Source of the DNA: Unio delphinus
Lineage: Eukaryota; Mollusca; Bivalvia; Unionida; Unionidae
Direction: 5' to 3'
DNA: 64,000 nt
Assembly: GCA_029339505.1 (NCBI GenBank)
Contig: JAQISU010000003.1
Location: 22,037,001 to 22,101,000 of the forward strand
Shown: positions 1 to 12,639 of the stretch, piece by piece
How the letters are laid out: the number at the start of each line of letters is the position of its first letter
How positions within the stretch are numbered: position 1 is the first letter of the stretch
The notes under the pieces: model-generated
What the model was told of the DNA's origin: nothing
Databases searched by the model: none
Seen by the model: only the letters and a program-made list of their open reading frames with translations
Made by a program: the position numbers and the translations under genes

Positions 1-113
1 GACTAGATAAAAATAAACAAAAGGTAATTAAATGTACAACACAGAAAAAGAAATACTAAAATATCTATCTAAATTCTGCATTTCTGTTTACTTTGTCTAG
101 GATTTTGGAGTTG

Positions 114-260
114 GAATTTTTTAACGTAGCTTTAACAATGTTTGTCAGATCACTATGATGTCTTCAGTGTGACAGTTTATAGTGATGTCTAGCACTGAGG
201 CATCATGCAACAGCCATGTGGTATGATGCCCCACCCAGTCACATTATCCTGACACCAGGC
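114..260 (-). repeat. SINE family 1, partial copy
   Basis: This stretch shares its order of short motifs (GCTTTAACA, CAGTGTGACAG, TCTAGCACTG, GATGCCCCACCCAGTCAC, ATCCTGACACCAGG) with copies at 384-506, 10556-10868, 16704-16995 and 17985-18145. The copy at 10556-10868 keeps a tRNA-like head on the minus strand, so the family is probably a tRNA-derived SINE and this copy lacks the head. It is a dispersed repeat, not a gene. Confidence 0.6.
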
Positions 261-383
261 CGACCACCCACCTCTGAGTGGGTGTTGTTGAAACCAGTTC
301 AAATTATCGTTCACATATTGGACATTTTGAAAATAAATGTGATTTTTACAGAAAAACATTAGATGTTAAAAAATTCATTGGAT

Positions 384-506
384 TTTTTTAACGTAGCTTT
401 AACAATGTTTGTCAGATCACTATGATGTCTTCAGTGTGACAATTTATAGTGATGTCTAGCACTGAGGCATCACGCCACAGCCATGTGGTATGATGCCCCA
501 TCCAGT
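384..506 (-). repeat. SINE family 1, partial copy
   Basis: Second copy of the same dispersed repeat, about 120 bp after the first and in the same orientation. It ends at the conserved CCCATCCAGTCAC motif, just before one arm of a local inverted repeat. The tRNA-like head is absent. Confidence 0.6.
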
Positions 507-644
507 CACTAGTTTCTGAGGAAAAGGAATCTTGTTGGATTGTATATCAACAGTTTGTCTATTTCCCTGTTACTTTGTTAAAATCCAAACCAAAGATCTC
601 CCACACCCAAGGTGAATTATCTAACCTCTAAAACACTGGAGTGG

Positions 645-800
645 CCCCTATGTCTAGGAAGGAGTGATAGACACTCATTGGTCAACTTGCTGGACTCATG
701 GCCAAACAGATGCAGGTTTCTGTTTAATGCTTTCTAGGAAGAAGTGACAGGGACTCATTGGTCAACTTGCTGGAATCATGGTCAAACAAATGCAGGTTTG
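645..800. repeat. Two-copy direct repeat, about 77 bp
   Basis: The block TCTAGGAAG...CTCATTGGTCAACTTGCTGGA...CAAACAGATGCAGGTTT occurs twice in tandem with a few substitutions. Confidence 0.7.
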
Positions 801-960
801 AATTCAATCATCCGATTCGCTTGGATTGCATACCATTGTGGGTACTTAGGCAAGGCACTTTACTCCCATTGCATCAGCACTTAATTGCCTGCCTACCCTG
901 CTGCGCTGTAAAACACTAAACCCAAATTACTTTGCATAGAATTGCATTGAACACCTCTCC
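800..960. repeat. Dispersed repeat with GGCAAGGCACTTTAC core
   Basis: The motif GGCAAGGCACTTTACTCC followed by an Ala/Cys-poor tail resembles a core found in many invertebrate SINE-like repeats. A related but diverged segment is at 11395-11530 (GCAAAGCACTTTACTCC). The assignment rests on these two copies only. Confidence 0.4.
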
Positions 961-1744
961 CTCAATAACGCGCACACATCGAGGTCCACAAACATGGATC
1001 GCACTATAAACAGGGACGTGAGTTACCAAGGGACCTCAAAAATTTCAAAAAAATTCTCTTAGACATTTGAGAAAACCGCAGTGGGGTGGTAGGGAACTGG
1101 GGTGTTTAATCACTGAATCCTTGTTTTACGATCACATCGATACTAATTGTTAATTAAGTACTTTTTGTAATGAAGTTCGTTTTTCTGTAAAAATAACATT
1201 TATTTTCAAAATGTCCAATATGTGAATGATAATTCAAACTGGTTTCAACAACCATCATGTGTACATGAAAACATCTGTGCATTACATCACTGCTTTTTGT
1301 TTGTTGATTAGTTTGGTTCCCTGGGTGGTATATGATAGCATAACGCCAATCAGGGAGTCAAAGTAACAGGGTAATAGACAAACTGTTGATATACAAGCAA
1401 ATAAGATTCCTTTTCCTCAGAAACTAGTGACAATTATTTCATTAAGCAATCATCAACATCAAAACTAAATTTTTGATTTGTTCAATTAGTACAACATTGA
1501 TGTAGGTATTACATTGTAAGTAAAAAAAACTTCTTATTATTCTTGAGGATATCTCTAAGTGCCTTTTTAAAAATTCTCTGAAAATCACTTCCCCCAAATG
1601 GTCTGTATCTATGAAACCAAGCTCTTTGTTTTACAAAGTATTCATTTAGCTTTGTTGCCGTGCTATCTAAGATCACAGTTATGAATTAGTCGGTTAATTT
1701 AAGGTAGTTTAATTATGTTCACCTGACATACGATGGTGCCATTA

Positions 1745-1905
1745 GAGTTTAAGTATGTTATTGTTATATGGTTTAACGCCATTTTTCAGCACAAGATAGG
1801 CTAGGCCAGTATAAATGGTGGAGGAAGACCCCAGAAAGAACCACCAACCCATGAGAAGCTACCGGCAAGCTTTCTCACATACCAACATTTGGCCGAATCT
1901 GAGAT
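1745..1905 (-). repeat. SINE family 2, headless copy (minus)
   Basis: On the minus strand this segment matches the body of the tRNA-headed repeat at 14716-14957 and at 60055-60309: shared motifs include GGTTTAACGCCATTTTTCAG and CACATACCAACATTTGGCC. The tRNA-like head seen in the other copies is missing here, so the copy is truncated. Confidence 0.6.
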
Positions 1906-3214
1906 TTTAAGTACTTGTATGTGGGATTTGCATGCCTTTTAACTTTTCTTTTATTCCACCTCCTTTACTTGATTCAAAATATGTAATTAATTTGATAATA
2001 CAACGGAGGCCAGCTTTTAATTCAGTGCAACAATAAAATAAATACTTCCTCAAGTCATATCAAAAAACATAGTATTAAATTCTCATAGAAACACTTTGGA
2101 CATAGCTGTTAAGGTAGACTGACACGTTTTTTACGTTTAAATACACATTGCATTTATGATGATTACACCTAAGAGAAACTAAAAGATATAATTAAAATAC
2201 TTCTCACTTAATAAAAGTTGTTTAATCTGAATGTAAATATTAATGTACTGCTATTAATGTGCTGCCTACACTAGGAGTAAGTTATAATTTCATTGATCAA
2301 AGTTTACTTGAATATCTTTAATTACGGTGTACTAAGAATGTTGTTTGGAAAGAAAATGTAACAATTTATATGACCTATTATTAAAAGTTGATAATTTCAA
2401 AATGTTGATTAAAACTTTCAGCTCCTAACTACTGTTTTCAACCATAAAAACGAGTGATATATCTATGTTTCAGTTACCAATTTTTATAGCCATAAGAAAT
2501 AGGGATCAGTTTTTGGTGTATTTTCTGGTACAATTATAAGCGGGTTCATGAGTTATAAGGGTGCAAGTTATCGAGAGAGTGGTATCTAGTAGTTTTCACA
2601 AAATATATCAAACCACCACCCCATAATATCCCCCCAAAAAATAACAGAATAACAGCAATAAAATACTAACAACCAAACATTCCAATTATTATATAATGAC
2701 ACTTTCATAATATCTACAGCTTCATTTTTGTCATAAAAGAAACTCAAGAGTTTCAAAGAGGCCTTTTGCAAGATTTTTTGGTAAAAATGGGTAAAAGAAT
2801 TTGCAGCCCCAAAATTTATATCAGTTTATTTTATAGACCATTTGTTGATCCTAGACTAGCAAAACAAAATCTTCCAAATCTGAATTGTCCAAACACTCAC
2901 AAACCATGTAAATATTTTAACAATTAGGTTTGAGTTTGCAAAACACATGTAACCACAGCAGACAAATAAAAGTCAAAAGTCAATTTCATTGCCAACAATT
3001 GTTTCAAGATTGCAACCATTACTGACATTTTGGAAATCAGATCATCATCACAACAACGACAAGACCTGCTATGTATTGTTATGGTGTTTCAGTGAAAACC
3101 CATGTTGATAAGATACAACCGTCTGTTCTGGTGAAATTGCCATAATATGATTTTCATGTAGAATCTTTATAATATAGGACTAACTACACATTAAACTGTG
3201 TTTTTTAGTGAAAA
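1906..3214. other. No gene seen
   Basis: AT-rich non-coding DNA. I see no convincing exon, RNA gene or mobile-element protein. The short open frame on the minus strand at 2586-2771 has no recognisable motif. Confidence 0.5.
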
Positions 3215-4460
3215 CACTATGTCAATATGTAATACCTAAACATGATGTCAATATGTAATACCTAAACATGATGTCAATATGTAATACCTAAACATAATGT
3301 CAATATGTAATACCTAAACATGATGTCAATATGTAATACCTAAACACTATGTCAATATGTAATACCTAAACATGATGTCAATATGTAATACCTAAACATG
3401 ATGTCAATATGTAATACCTAAACATGATGTCAATATGTAATACCTAAACATGATGTCAATATGTAATACCTAAACACTATGTCAATATGTAATACCTAAA
3501 CATGATGTCAATATGTAATACCTAAACATGATGTCAATATGTAATACCTAAACATGATGTCAATATGTAATACCTAAACATGATGTCAATATGTAATACC
3601 TAAACATGATGTCAATATGTAATACCTAAACATGATGTCAATATGTAATACCTAAACATAATGTCAATATGTAATACCTAAACATGATGTCAATATGTAA
3701 TACCTAAACATGATGTCAATATGTAATACCTAAACATAATGTCAATATGTAATACCTAAACATGATGTCAATATGTAATACCTAAACACTATGTCAATAT
3801 GTAATACCTAAACATGATGTCAATATGTAATACCTAAACATGATGTCAATATGTAATACCTAAACATGATGTCAATATGTAATACCTAAACATGATGTCA
3901 ATATGTAATACCTAAACATGATGTCAATATGTAATACCTAAACATGATGTCAATATGTAATACCTAAACATAATGTCAATATGTAATACCTAAACATGAT
4001 GTCAATATGTAATACCTAAACATGATGTCAATATGTAATACCTAAACATAATGTCAATATGTAATACCTAAACATGATGTCAATATGTAATACCTAAACA
4101 CTATGTCAATATGTAATACCTAAACATGATGTCAATATGTAATACCTAAACATGATGTCAATATGTAATACCTAAACATGATGTCAATATGTAATACCTA
4201 AACATGATGTCAATATGTAATACCTAAACATAATGTCAATATGTAATACCTAAACATGATGTCAATATGTAATACCTAAACATGATGTCAATATGTAATA
4301 CCTAAACATGATGTCAATATGTAATACCTAAACACTATGTCCATATGTAATACCTAAACATGATGTCCATATGTAACACCTAAACATGATGTCAATATGT
4401 AATACCTAAACATGATGTCAATATGTAATACCTAAACATGATGTCAATATGTAATACCTA
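3215..4460. repeat. 26-bp satellite with higher-order pattern
   Basis: About 48 head-to-tail copies of a 26-bp unit (ATGTCAATATGTAATACC plus TAAACATG). Units differ mainly at one spot: CATGATG, CATAATG or CACTATG. The order of these variants partly repeats every 12 units (about 312 bp), a higher-order repeat created by duplication of multi-unit blocks. It lies downstream of the last visible paraoxonase-like exon. There is no coding potential. Confidence 0.95.
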
Positions 4461-4771
4461 CACTGTTTTCATTCACGACTAACTACAGACTACAGTCTTA
4501 CAGTGAAACCGCATGTCAATATGACCACATATACAGGAAATACAGTCATAAAATGTTTTCAAAATGCCTGCCATAGTGGCATTGTTGGATCATATCACAT
4601 TAGACTAGAACTATTTTCATTAATGACCAACTGCAAGTCATAAAAGGTCTTTTAGAGAAAACCTGACATCCAGTAGAAATTAAGATTTTGAAGATTACAG
4701 GATCTTAAATTAGCACCATTAGGACCATCCCTAAGTCAAAAGTCCATGATGATAGGTCCATCAGTTCAGAA

Positions 4772-5543
4772 TAGAGTTTGGGATGAGCCTAGGCTCGTGC
4801 TCGAGGCTCAATAATTTTGGAGCATTTTCAAGGGTTCGAAACTCGAGGTCAAAGCTCAACGAGCTTCGAGCTTACGCCTAAAAAAATTCTCCGCTTTTTT
4901 ATATCGGTCCAGATAAACCCGTGCGATAATTAACTGACTGTGGGAATGAATGGCTTTACAGATTCACATGGCCTATGCTTCCCCATGTGTTGGTTGACCA
5001 GTGGGCAGTCGTTGCCTTGTAACGGTCATCGCTGGGGGCTCCTAGGATAATAATTCTGACTATTATGATTGCGACTGACGAGCAGAAGGGGTTTTGCAAC
5101 TTCTGCAAGCAAGAGAACCAGTTAACTTCTCAAGCGTTTGGCCTGATGATGAGTATTGCCGGAGGGGCAGTAGGCGTACATCTGACGCCCGAGGGATTTC
5201 TCTTAAACTGATTTTTGAACAGTTCCACAACATAAACGTGTTATCAATGATTTTTCATATTGTATCTGCTCTTTGTTTGTTAATTTTACTTATATTTTAT
5301 TACTAAAGCAGTAGCGATGTTAAAAAAAAGAAATCCTCTGTTTGGACTTATTTTAACAAGTGCAAAAAGAATAATTTAGCAGCTTGCAATGAATCTAAGC
5401 AGACAATTTCATGTCTACAAGGAAACACTTCAACAATGTGTCGACATTTGCTTAGCATTCATCATATTCATCACTACTCAAGCTCGAAAGCTCAAAAAAA
5501 ATATTAGCACAAGCTTCAAATCCCCAAGTTTTCCTATACTCTA
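4772..5543. mobile_element. Non-autonomous hAT-like DNA element
   Basis: The element starts TAGAGTTTGGG and ends, in reverse complement, TAGAGTATAGG; both fit the 5'-YARNG end typical of hAT transposons. The flanks GTTCAGAA (4764-4771) and GTTTAGAA (5544-5551) are an 8-bp target duplication with one mismatch, the hAT length. The 772-bp interior has no transposase; the 70-residue open frame at 5094-5306 has no recognisable domain. The element abuts the 47-bp satellite, whose unit also contains GTTCAGAA, so part of the duplication could be coincidence. Confidence 0.5.
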
Positions 5544-7262
5544 GTTTAGAAGAAGTAAGGATGACATGATATTCTCCATTAAAGTCACATGTTCAGAAGA
5601 AGTAAGGATGACATGATATTCTCCATTAAAGTCACATGTTCAGAAGAAGTAAGGATGACATGTTAGACTCCATTAAAGTCAACTGTTTAGATGAAGTAAG
5701 GACGACATGTTAGACTCCATTAAAGTCACCTGTTTCGAAGAAGTAAGGACGGCATGTTAGACTCCATTAAAGTCACCTGTTTAGATTAAGTAAGGATGAC
5801 ATGATAGACTCCATTAAAGTCACTGTTCACAAGAAGTAAGGACGGCATGTTAGACTCCATTAAAGTCACCTGTTTAGATTCAGTAAGGATGACATGATAG
5901 ACTCCATTAAAGTCACTGTTCAGAAGAAGTAAGGATGACATGTTAGACTCCATTAAAGTTACCCATTTAGATGAAGTAAGGATGACATGTTAGACTCCAT
6001 TAAAGTCACCTGTTCAGAAGAAGTAAGGATGACATGTTAGACTCCATTAAAGTCACCCGTTTCGATGAAGTAAGGATGACATGATAGACTCCATTAAAGT
6101 CACCTGTTTAGATGAAGGACAACATGTTAGACTCCATTAAAGTAACCTGTTCAGAAGAAGTAAGGACGACATGTTAGACTCCATTAAAGTCACTTGTTCA
6201 GAAGAAGTAAGGATGACATGTTACACTCCATTAAAGTCACCTGTTCAGAAGAAGTAATGATAATGTTAGACTCCATTAAAGTCACCTGTTCAGAAAAAGT
6301 AAGGATGACATGTTAGACTCCATTAAAGTCACCTGTTCAGAAGAAGTAAGGATGACATGTTAGACTTCATTAAAGTCACCCGTTTCGATGAAGTAAGGAT
6401 GACATGATAGACTCCATTAAAGTCACCTGTTTAGATGAAGTAAGGACGACATGTTAGACTCCATTAAAGTCACCTGTTCAGAAAAAGTAAGGATGACATG
6501 TTAGACTCCATTAAAGTCACCTGTTCAGAAGAAGTAAGGATAATGTTAAGACTCCATTAAAGTCACCTGTTCAGAAGAAGTAAGGACGAAATGTTAGACT
6601 CGATTAAAGTCACCTGTTCAGAAGAAGTAAGGACATGTTAGACTCCATTAAAGTCACCTGTTCAGAAGAAGTAAGGATAATGTTAGACTCCATAGTAAGG
6701 ATAATGTTAGACTCCATTAAAGTCACCTGTTCAGAAGAAATAAGGACAACATGTTAGACTCCATTAAAGTCACCTGTTCAGAAGAAGTAAGGACGAAATG
6801 TTAGACTCCATTAAAGTCACCTGTTCAGAAGAAATAAGGACGAGATGATAGACTCCATTAAAGTCACCTGTTCAGAAGAAGTAAGGACGACATGATAGAC
6901 TCCATTAAAGTCACCTGTTTAGATGAAGTAAGGACGACATGTCAGACTCCATTAAAGTCACCTGTTCAGAAGAAGTAAGGACGAGATGATAGACTCCATT
7001 AAAGTCACCTGTTCAGAAGAAGTAAGGATGACATGTTAGACTCCAACACCCTTTAACTGCATCCATCCTGTTCAGAAGAAGTAAGGATGACATGTTAGAC
7101 TCCATTTAAGTCACCTGTTCAGAAGAAGTAAGGATAATGTTAGACTCCATTAAAGTCACCTGTTCAGAAGATTTAAGGACAACATGATAGACTCCATTAA
7201 AGTCACCTGTTTAGATGAAGTAAGGACGACATGATAGACTCCATTAAAGTCACCTGTTCAGA
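5544..7262. repeat. 47-bp satellite
   Basis: About 36 copies of a 47-bp unit (GAAGAAGTAAGGATGACATG, TTAGACTCCATTAAAGTCAC, CTGTTCA) with point differences, a few internal deletions, and one unit interrupted near 7046-7068 by ACACCCTTTAACTGCATCC, a sequence also present at 7570-7588. No coding potential. Confidence 0.95.
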
Positions 7263-8599
7263 AAGTCTGTAGCAGTAAAACGACTTTCAAAATGGCCACC
7301 ATTGCAGACATGTTGTCAGGACACAATTTTAATTTAGGACAATCTACAAGTTTATAAGAATTCTTGGAGAAAACCTAATGTCAATATGATGTCTGTTCAG
7401 GAGAAGTAGTGGCAACAAGATTTTGAAAATGGTCACTATGGCAGCTATATGGGATGTTTGTACCATTTTCATTTAGAACCACTGAAACCCCAGAATAAAA
7501 CTGTATGCCAACTGTCAAATTAGGTTTAGAGGAACAGCATTAAGATACAACTATACGGTTCTCCTCTGGCCCAACACCCTTTAACTGCATCCATTCATTG
7601 ATACCAATTAGTGTGTGATGAATAGGTCCATTTAGGAGAACCACCCGCCCACCATCCCTCTAATGAAATGCTTCAACAATCTTCCACTCCAAATATACAA
7701 ATTGCCAAGCTTTTCAATAAGATGTTTTCGCACTTTGGAGTTGTACTGACAGTGTGACAGGAATACAGTGTGACAGGAATACAGTGTGACAGGAATACAG
7801 TGTGCACAAGTGATATGCAGTGTTTAGGCATCAATTCATATGCCAATCCTTTATATAAACAATGATTTCCTCATGAAGAAAGTCTAACCTGCATGCACAG
7901 ATCAGTCAATTTTGATACCTGAAAATACAAAAGCTACTCAAACATGGAAAATTGGTCAGTGACCTAAATAGTTACACTATCTAACATGCCTCCACATGTC
8001 AATCTTCATGAATATAGGAGATATAGGATCCAAGATATTTGAGTTGTAATGAAGGAATGAACAAATACATGAGCACATAGACAAAATACTATATCCCCTC
8101 AAAAAACAGGACACCAAATGCCACATGGATGACAGATGCAGGACCAATCATTAAAGCTCATCTGGTCTTACAACTGTAGTGCTAAAAATTATGATAACAA
8201 AATTAATAAGAAAATGAAAAACCCTGACATTAATGAAGAGTAAAATGCATCGCCTAATTTTTATCTGTAATTCAACTCAATTAGCGTAGAAAAGGTGTCA
8301 AAACAAAATCTCCATATTGAATTAAATTAATGTTATTTAAGAACAGTAAAATGTACATGACTAATTTGGAACATGCAATTCAACTTGTATAACTTCAAAC
8401 ATTTAATAGATTTGTCCTTTGCTTTCACACTTTTTCAGTTCTTTGGGCATTTAATGTGCATCCAACAGAACATACAAATATATGATTTTACCAAATGTCT
8501 AGAATCAACAGACCAGCAGAATACATTTTTATGAAAGCTACATCTGAGTTTTTGTAATAAAGAAGTAGTAACATGTGAAAGCCATATTGAAAAGCATAC
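7263..8599. other. No gene seen
   Basis: Non-coding, AT-rich. It contains three copies of a 16-bp unit (TGTGACAGGAATACAG) at about 7755-7802 and otherwise no structure I can support. Confidence 0.5.
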
Positions 8600-9228
8600 T
8601 CTCCCATATATATCAATAAAGCAGTATGTATAATAAATCTATATTGTAAAGCACACTATCAAACATAGCTGTAAAACAGTATTGATACAGCAATATGTAT
8701 AATAAATCCATATTGAAAAGCACACTATCAAACATAGCTGAAAACAGTATTGATACAGCAATATGTATAATAAATCCATATTAAAAAGCACTCTATCAAA
8801 CATAGCTGAAAACAGTATTGATACAGCAATATGTATAATAAATCCAGATTGAGAAGCACACTATCAAACATAGCTGAAAACAGTACTGATACAGCAATAT
8901 GTATAATAAATCCATATTGAAAAGCACATTATTAAACATATCAATAAAACAGTATTGATACAGCAATATGTATAATAAATCCATATTGAAAAGCACACTA
9001 TCAAACATAGCTGAAAACAGTATTGATACAGCAATATGTATAATAAATCCATATTGAGAAGCACACTATCAAACATAGCTGAAAACAGTACTGATACAGC
9101 AATATGTATAATAAATCCATATTGAAAAGCACACTATCAAACATAGCTGAAAACAGTACTGATACAGCAATATGTATAATAAATCCATATTGAAAAGCAC
9201 ACTATTAAACATATCAATAAAACAGTAC
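8600..9228. repeat. 68-bp satellite, left part
   Basis: Tandem copies of a 68-bp unit (CAGTATTGATACAGCAATAT, GTATAATAAATCCATATTG, AAAAGCACACTATCAAACAT, AGCTGAAAA). The same array resumes at 10444-10555 and 10869-10940, so it has been split by two later insertions. Open frames of about 70 residues on the minus strand arise only from the repeat. Confidence 0.9.
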
Positions 9229-10443
9229 CGTATTTTCCGGCGTATAAGTCGAGACTTTTTGACTTGAAAGTTCGGTCTTCGTCTTATACTCCGAATCGAC
9301 TTATATATGGATTTTGTCTTTGAAATTGCATCGACTTATATATGGATTACAGTATCCGGTATGCTTTTGATATTGCTCTATAATCGGCATAATCGAAAAC
9401 AGGTCACATAGAAGTACAAATTATTGTTAAATTACTATGTCAATAAACTGTCGTAAAATAATATGACTGCATTTATATTTGTAAGTTTTGTCATTATTTA
9501 TTTTGCATTCTGCGTGTTTTTTCTTATTTCTCAAACAGAAAAGAAAAGAAAACAATTACCGGTAAAAACTTCACCGGGCCGCATAGCACACTTACGGTCT
9601 GGTCTATACTCTATAGTATACTGTACTAATTCAAAGCATATTGTTTGTTCCTAAAAAACAATGATATGAAATACCTAGTCCATTAATATTTGATTTTCCA
9701 GTATAATGTTGGACACACGTGAGCAATTACCGGCATAGCTTTTTTTTATTGATCCAATTGATCCTACAAAGGGATGTAATCCATATTAACTCGAGCGTTC
9801 TATGATTATTTATAAAATAATGTAGATCATGCATTCTACTGAATCCCCCAAATCATATGTTCTAATTGTATTTGACAAAGTTTCTCAAATAAATTACCGT
9901 AGGTTTAAACTACACTAAAATCAGATATATAGATGGACTACCAGTACTAATAGATCATCAGTAATCCATGATTTTTAGTTTCGCAATTCAGTTTAAAGCA
10001 AATTGTAATGTCAACACTTCACCTATATTTATTCTTAACCAGCTGACGTTTCGGTGTCTCTCTTTGATTATACCGGTTGTTGAAAAATTGGTATTTTGGT
10101 TTCCAACAACAATCAAAGCCAGTTGCCGCAATTGTTTTGACCTTGATATTGGCTTTAGCTACCGATACTAGTTACCATATTGCTGGTACCCAATTGTTCT
10201 TTATCATTAATCCGCATCAATTACACTACTCGTGTTTAATATCAATGGGATTAAGTACAACAGGAAATGATGCCCACTCCCTTCTCTAGATGTAAATAAT
10301 GAATTTAGCCATGGGTATTGTTTTCATTGCTTTAGTACAGTGACATAATCAGTGGTTAAAATACAGCCAGTTCTGCCTGCTGTATTTATTAGAGTACATC
10401 AAAAGAACATGACGCAATAGCTGGGCTAGCTAGGCGACAAGTT
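9229..10443. mobile_element. Unclassified 1.2-kb insertion in the 68-bp satellite
   Basis: The satellite is interrupted after AAAACAGTA and resumes with AAAACAGTA, so about 1.2 kb was inserted; because the repeat unit itself supplies this sequence, the apparent target duplication is not proof. The insert starts CCGTATTTTCCGGCGTATAA and has a short inverted pair near its left end (TATAAGTCGA / TCGACTTATA). No transposase, reverse transcriptase or matching inverted ends are visible. Small open frames at 9463-9654, 9968-10171 and 10077-10289 have no recognisable motif. Confidence 0.5.
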
Positions 10444-10940
10444 CAAAACAGTATTGATACAGCAATATGTATAATTAATCCATATTGAAAAGCACACTAT
10501 TAAACATAGCTGAAAACAGTATTGATACAGCAATATGTATACTAAATCTATATTGTGTGTGCGATTGAGATTATTAATGTAGCTTTAACAATTTTTCAGT
10601 CATGTCACTACAAAGTCTGCAGTGTGGCAGTTTATAGTCATGTCTAGCACTGGGGCATCATGTCGCAAATATATATCATGATGTCCCATCCAGTCACATT
10701 ATCCTGACACCAGGCTGACCAGTCCTAACACTAACCTCTTAAATGCTGAAAGCCAAGCAGGGTAACTGTTAGTACTATTTCTGAAAGTCTATGGTATGAC
10801 TCAGCCGGGGCTTGAACCTATGACCTCCCGCTTCCGAGGTGGACGCTCTAACCACTAGGCCACCGGAAATCTATATTGTAAAGCACACTATTAAACATAG
10901 CTGTAAAACAGTGTTAAAACAGCAATATGTATAATAAATG
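10444..10940. repeat. 68-bp satellite, right part
   Basis: Continuation of the satellite at 8600-9228, itself split by the SINE at 10556-10868. Confidence 0.8.
10556..10868 (-). repeat. SINE family 1, most complete copy
   Basis: Read on the minus strand the element begins with a tRNA-like head at about 10868-10808: an A box (TGGCCTAGTGG), an anticodon-like segment CCTCGGAAG and a B box (GGTTCAAGCCC). The body carries the motifs shared by the other copies and ends beside a short CA/TG run, as in the copies at 16704 and 17985. It is inserted in the 68-bp satellite. The head is a Pol III promoter relic, not a functional tRNA gene. Confidence 0.75.
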
Positions 10941-11735
10941 AAACTAAGTATTTTAAGGTAATATATTTATCACTAACCCTGTATCACAATAGTACAATAA
11001 AAAAAATAACATTATTTTCAAGAAGTGAAAATCCAACCTGCAAACTTGATATAACATAATGTAGCAAAAATCCACCAAACTTGTCATAACAAAGTAATAA
11101 AAGGGAAAATATGGCCTTCACAATTGTGGCTAATCAAATAATAAAAATACAGAGCAAAATTTAATTATGAAAGTGTCGTGCCATGTGCTTCATCCAGGTA
11201 AGAAAATGATTTAACTCCATATTGTATGGCAAATCTCGTTAAATGGTCTGAATTTTCACACCGATATATGAGTGTACATTCCTCACTTTGCTTTAATAAT
11301 TTTTGTGTTTACTAAATTTCTGAAAAATATATTATGTAGGAAGTTAAATCTTTTTGAATGTATGCATACTAATTCTTCATTTTTTGACTTGCATCCAAAA
11401 AGGGCATAGGTTTGAACCATACCACTGAGACAGCAAGGGTTGGCTACCACGATGTCTTCAAGCAAAGCACTTTACTCCAATTACCTTGGCACTAAATAAC
11501 TTGAGTTGCTGTTTGCAAAGCACTCCCAAAAAATTACATATTTTTTTTTTATTAATTTGGATCATCGTCTGTAAATTTGTGTTCAAGTTTTATTCTATTT
11601 CACTTAATGTTAATAATCTGTGATGAAAAGGTAAAGTTCATCACAAGTTGTTCACAAAATCAGATTAAGGTATGTTCTGTGCTAGATACTGTATTTTTGT
11701 GATACATGTTATATCACGACCTCTGTACTATTGTC
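10941..11735. other. No gene seen
   Basis: AT-rich. Contains a diverged copy of the GGCAAGGCACTTTAC-type repeat at about 11395-11530; otherwise nothing I can support. Confidence 0.45.
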
Positions 11736-12195
11736 TTATTGATATACACATTGTATCGGGACCTCTAGTATTATGTCACTGATATACATATTGTATCAGG
11801 ATCTCTAGTATTATCTCATTGATATACACATTGTATGACCTCTAATATTATCTTATTGATATACACATTGTATCAGGACTTCTAGTATTATGTCACTGAT
11901 ATACTCATTGTATCAGGAGCTCTAGTATTATCTTATTGATATACACATTGTATCAGGACCTCTAGTATCATATCATTGATATACACATTGTATCAGGGCC
12001 TCAAGTATTATCTTATTGATATACACATTGTATCGGGACCTCTAGTATTATGTCACTGATATACACATTGTATCAGGACCTCTAGTATTATCTTATTGAT
12101 ATACACATTGTATCAGGACTTCTAGTATTATGTCACTGATATACTCATTGTATCAGGACTTCTAGTATTATCTCATTGATATACACATTGTATCC
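11736..12195. repeat. 40-bp minisatellite
   Basis: About 11 copies of a 40-bp unit (GATATACACATTGTATCAGG, ACCTCTAGTATTATCTCATT) with alternating CTCATT/CTTATT/GTCACT variants. It lies downstream of the paraoxonase-like exon at 12640. Confidence 0.9.
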
Positions 12196-12639
12196 ATATT
12201 ATCCAATTTTTGCAAGAACTTCACATTCTGCATAAAGGAGTCCTGTCTGAAGTACTTAGGAAATTTTAATAAAAGGAACAGCCATGCAGTTTTAAGTAGA
12301 CAGAAGACTGTTTTTCTAATAGATCAATTATAGCTAGAAAATTAATTATTTTAAATAGTCACAATGATATTTTTAATTATAGTTCAATATCAACAGATCT
12401 CTTTTTAATTGTACTTAAATTCTAAAATATTAAAGAATATGAAACCAAAGTTTAAACCACCCACAATGTGGTGTCACATAAAAATTAAACTGTCAGGCAT
12501 TAAGTTTCAAAGAAAACACAAGGGAAAATGTTTGATTTAAGATCATATAATTTTCTGAAACTCATACCTCCTAAAATGTTACATTTTTAAAAAGAAAACA
12601 TTGATCAAGCTTGGAAATATAAACAACACATTTCCTTAC

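Larger units (their letters stand above)
285..1432. repeat. Interleaved inverted-repeat arms
   Basis: Two pairs of inverted arms lie here. The arm at about 290-360 (motif CACATATTGGACATTTTGAA) recurs in reverse complement at about 1172-1252. The arm at about 505-575 (motif TATCAACAGTTTGTCTATT) recurs in reverse complement at about 1360-1432. The order a, b, a', b' is interleaved, not nested, so it is not a simple hairpin and more likely reflects an inverted duplication or a nested insertion. No open reading frame of note is inside. Confidence 0.6.

Noticed and set aside
3215..7262. CRISPR-like arrays
   Set aside because: Units are contiguous with no unique spacers; these are eukaryotic satellites.
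8796..9076. Membrane-protein-like frames in the 68-bp satellite
   Set aside because: Repeat-generated, overlapping in two frames.
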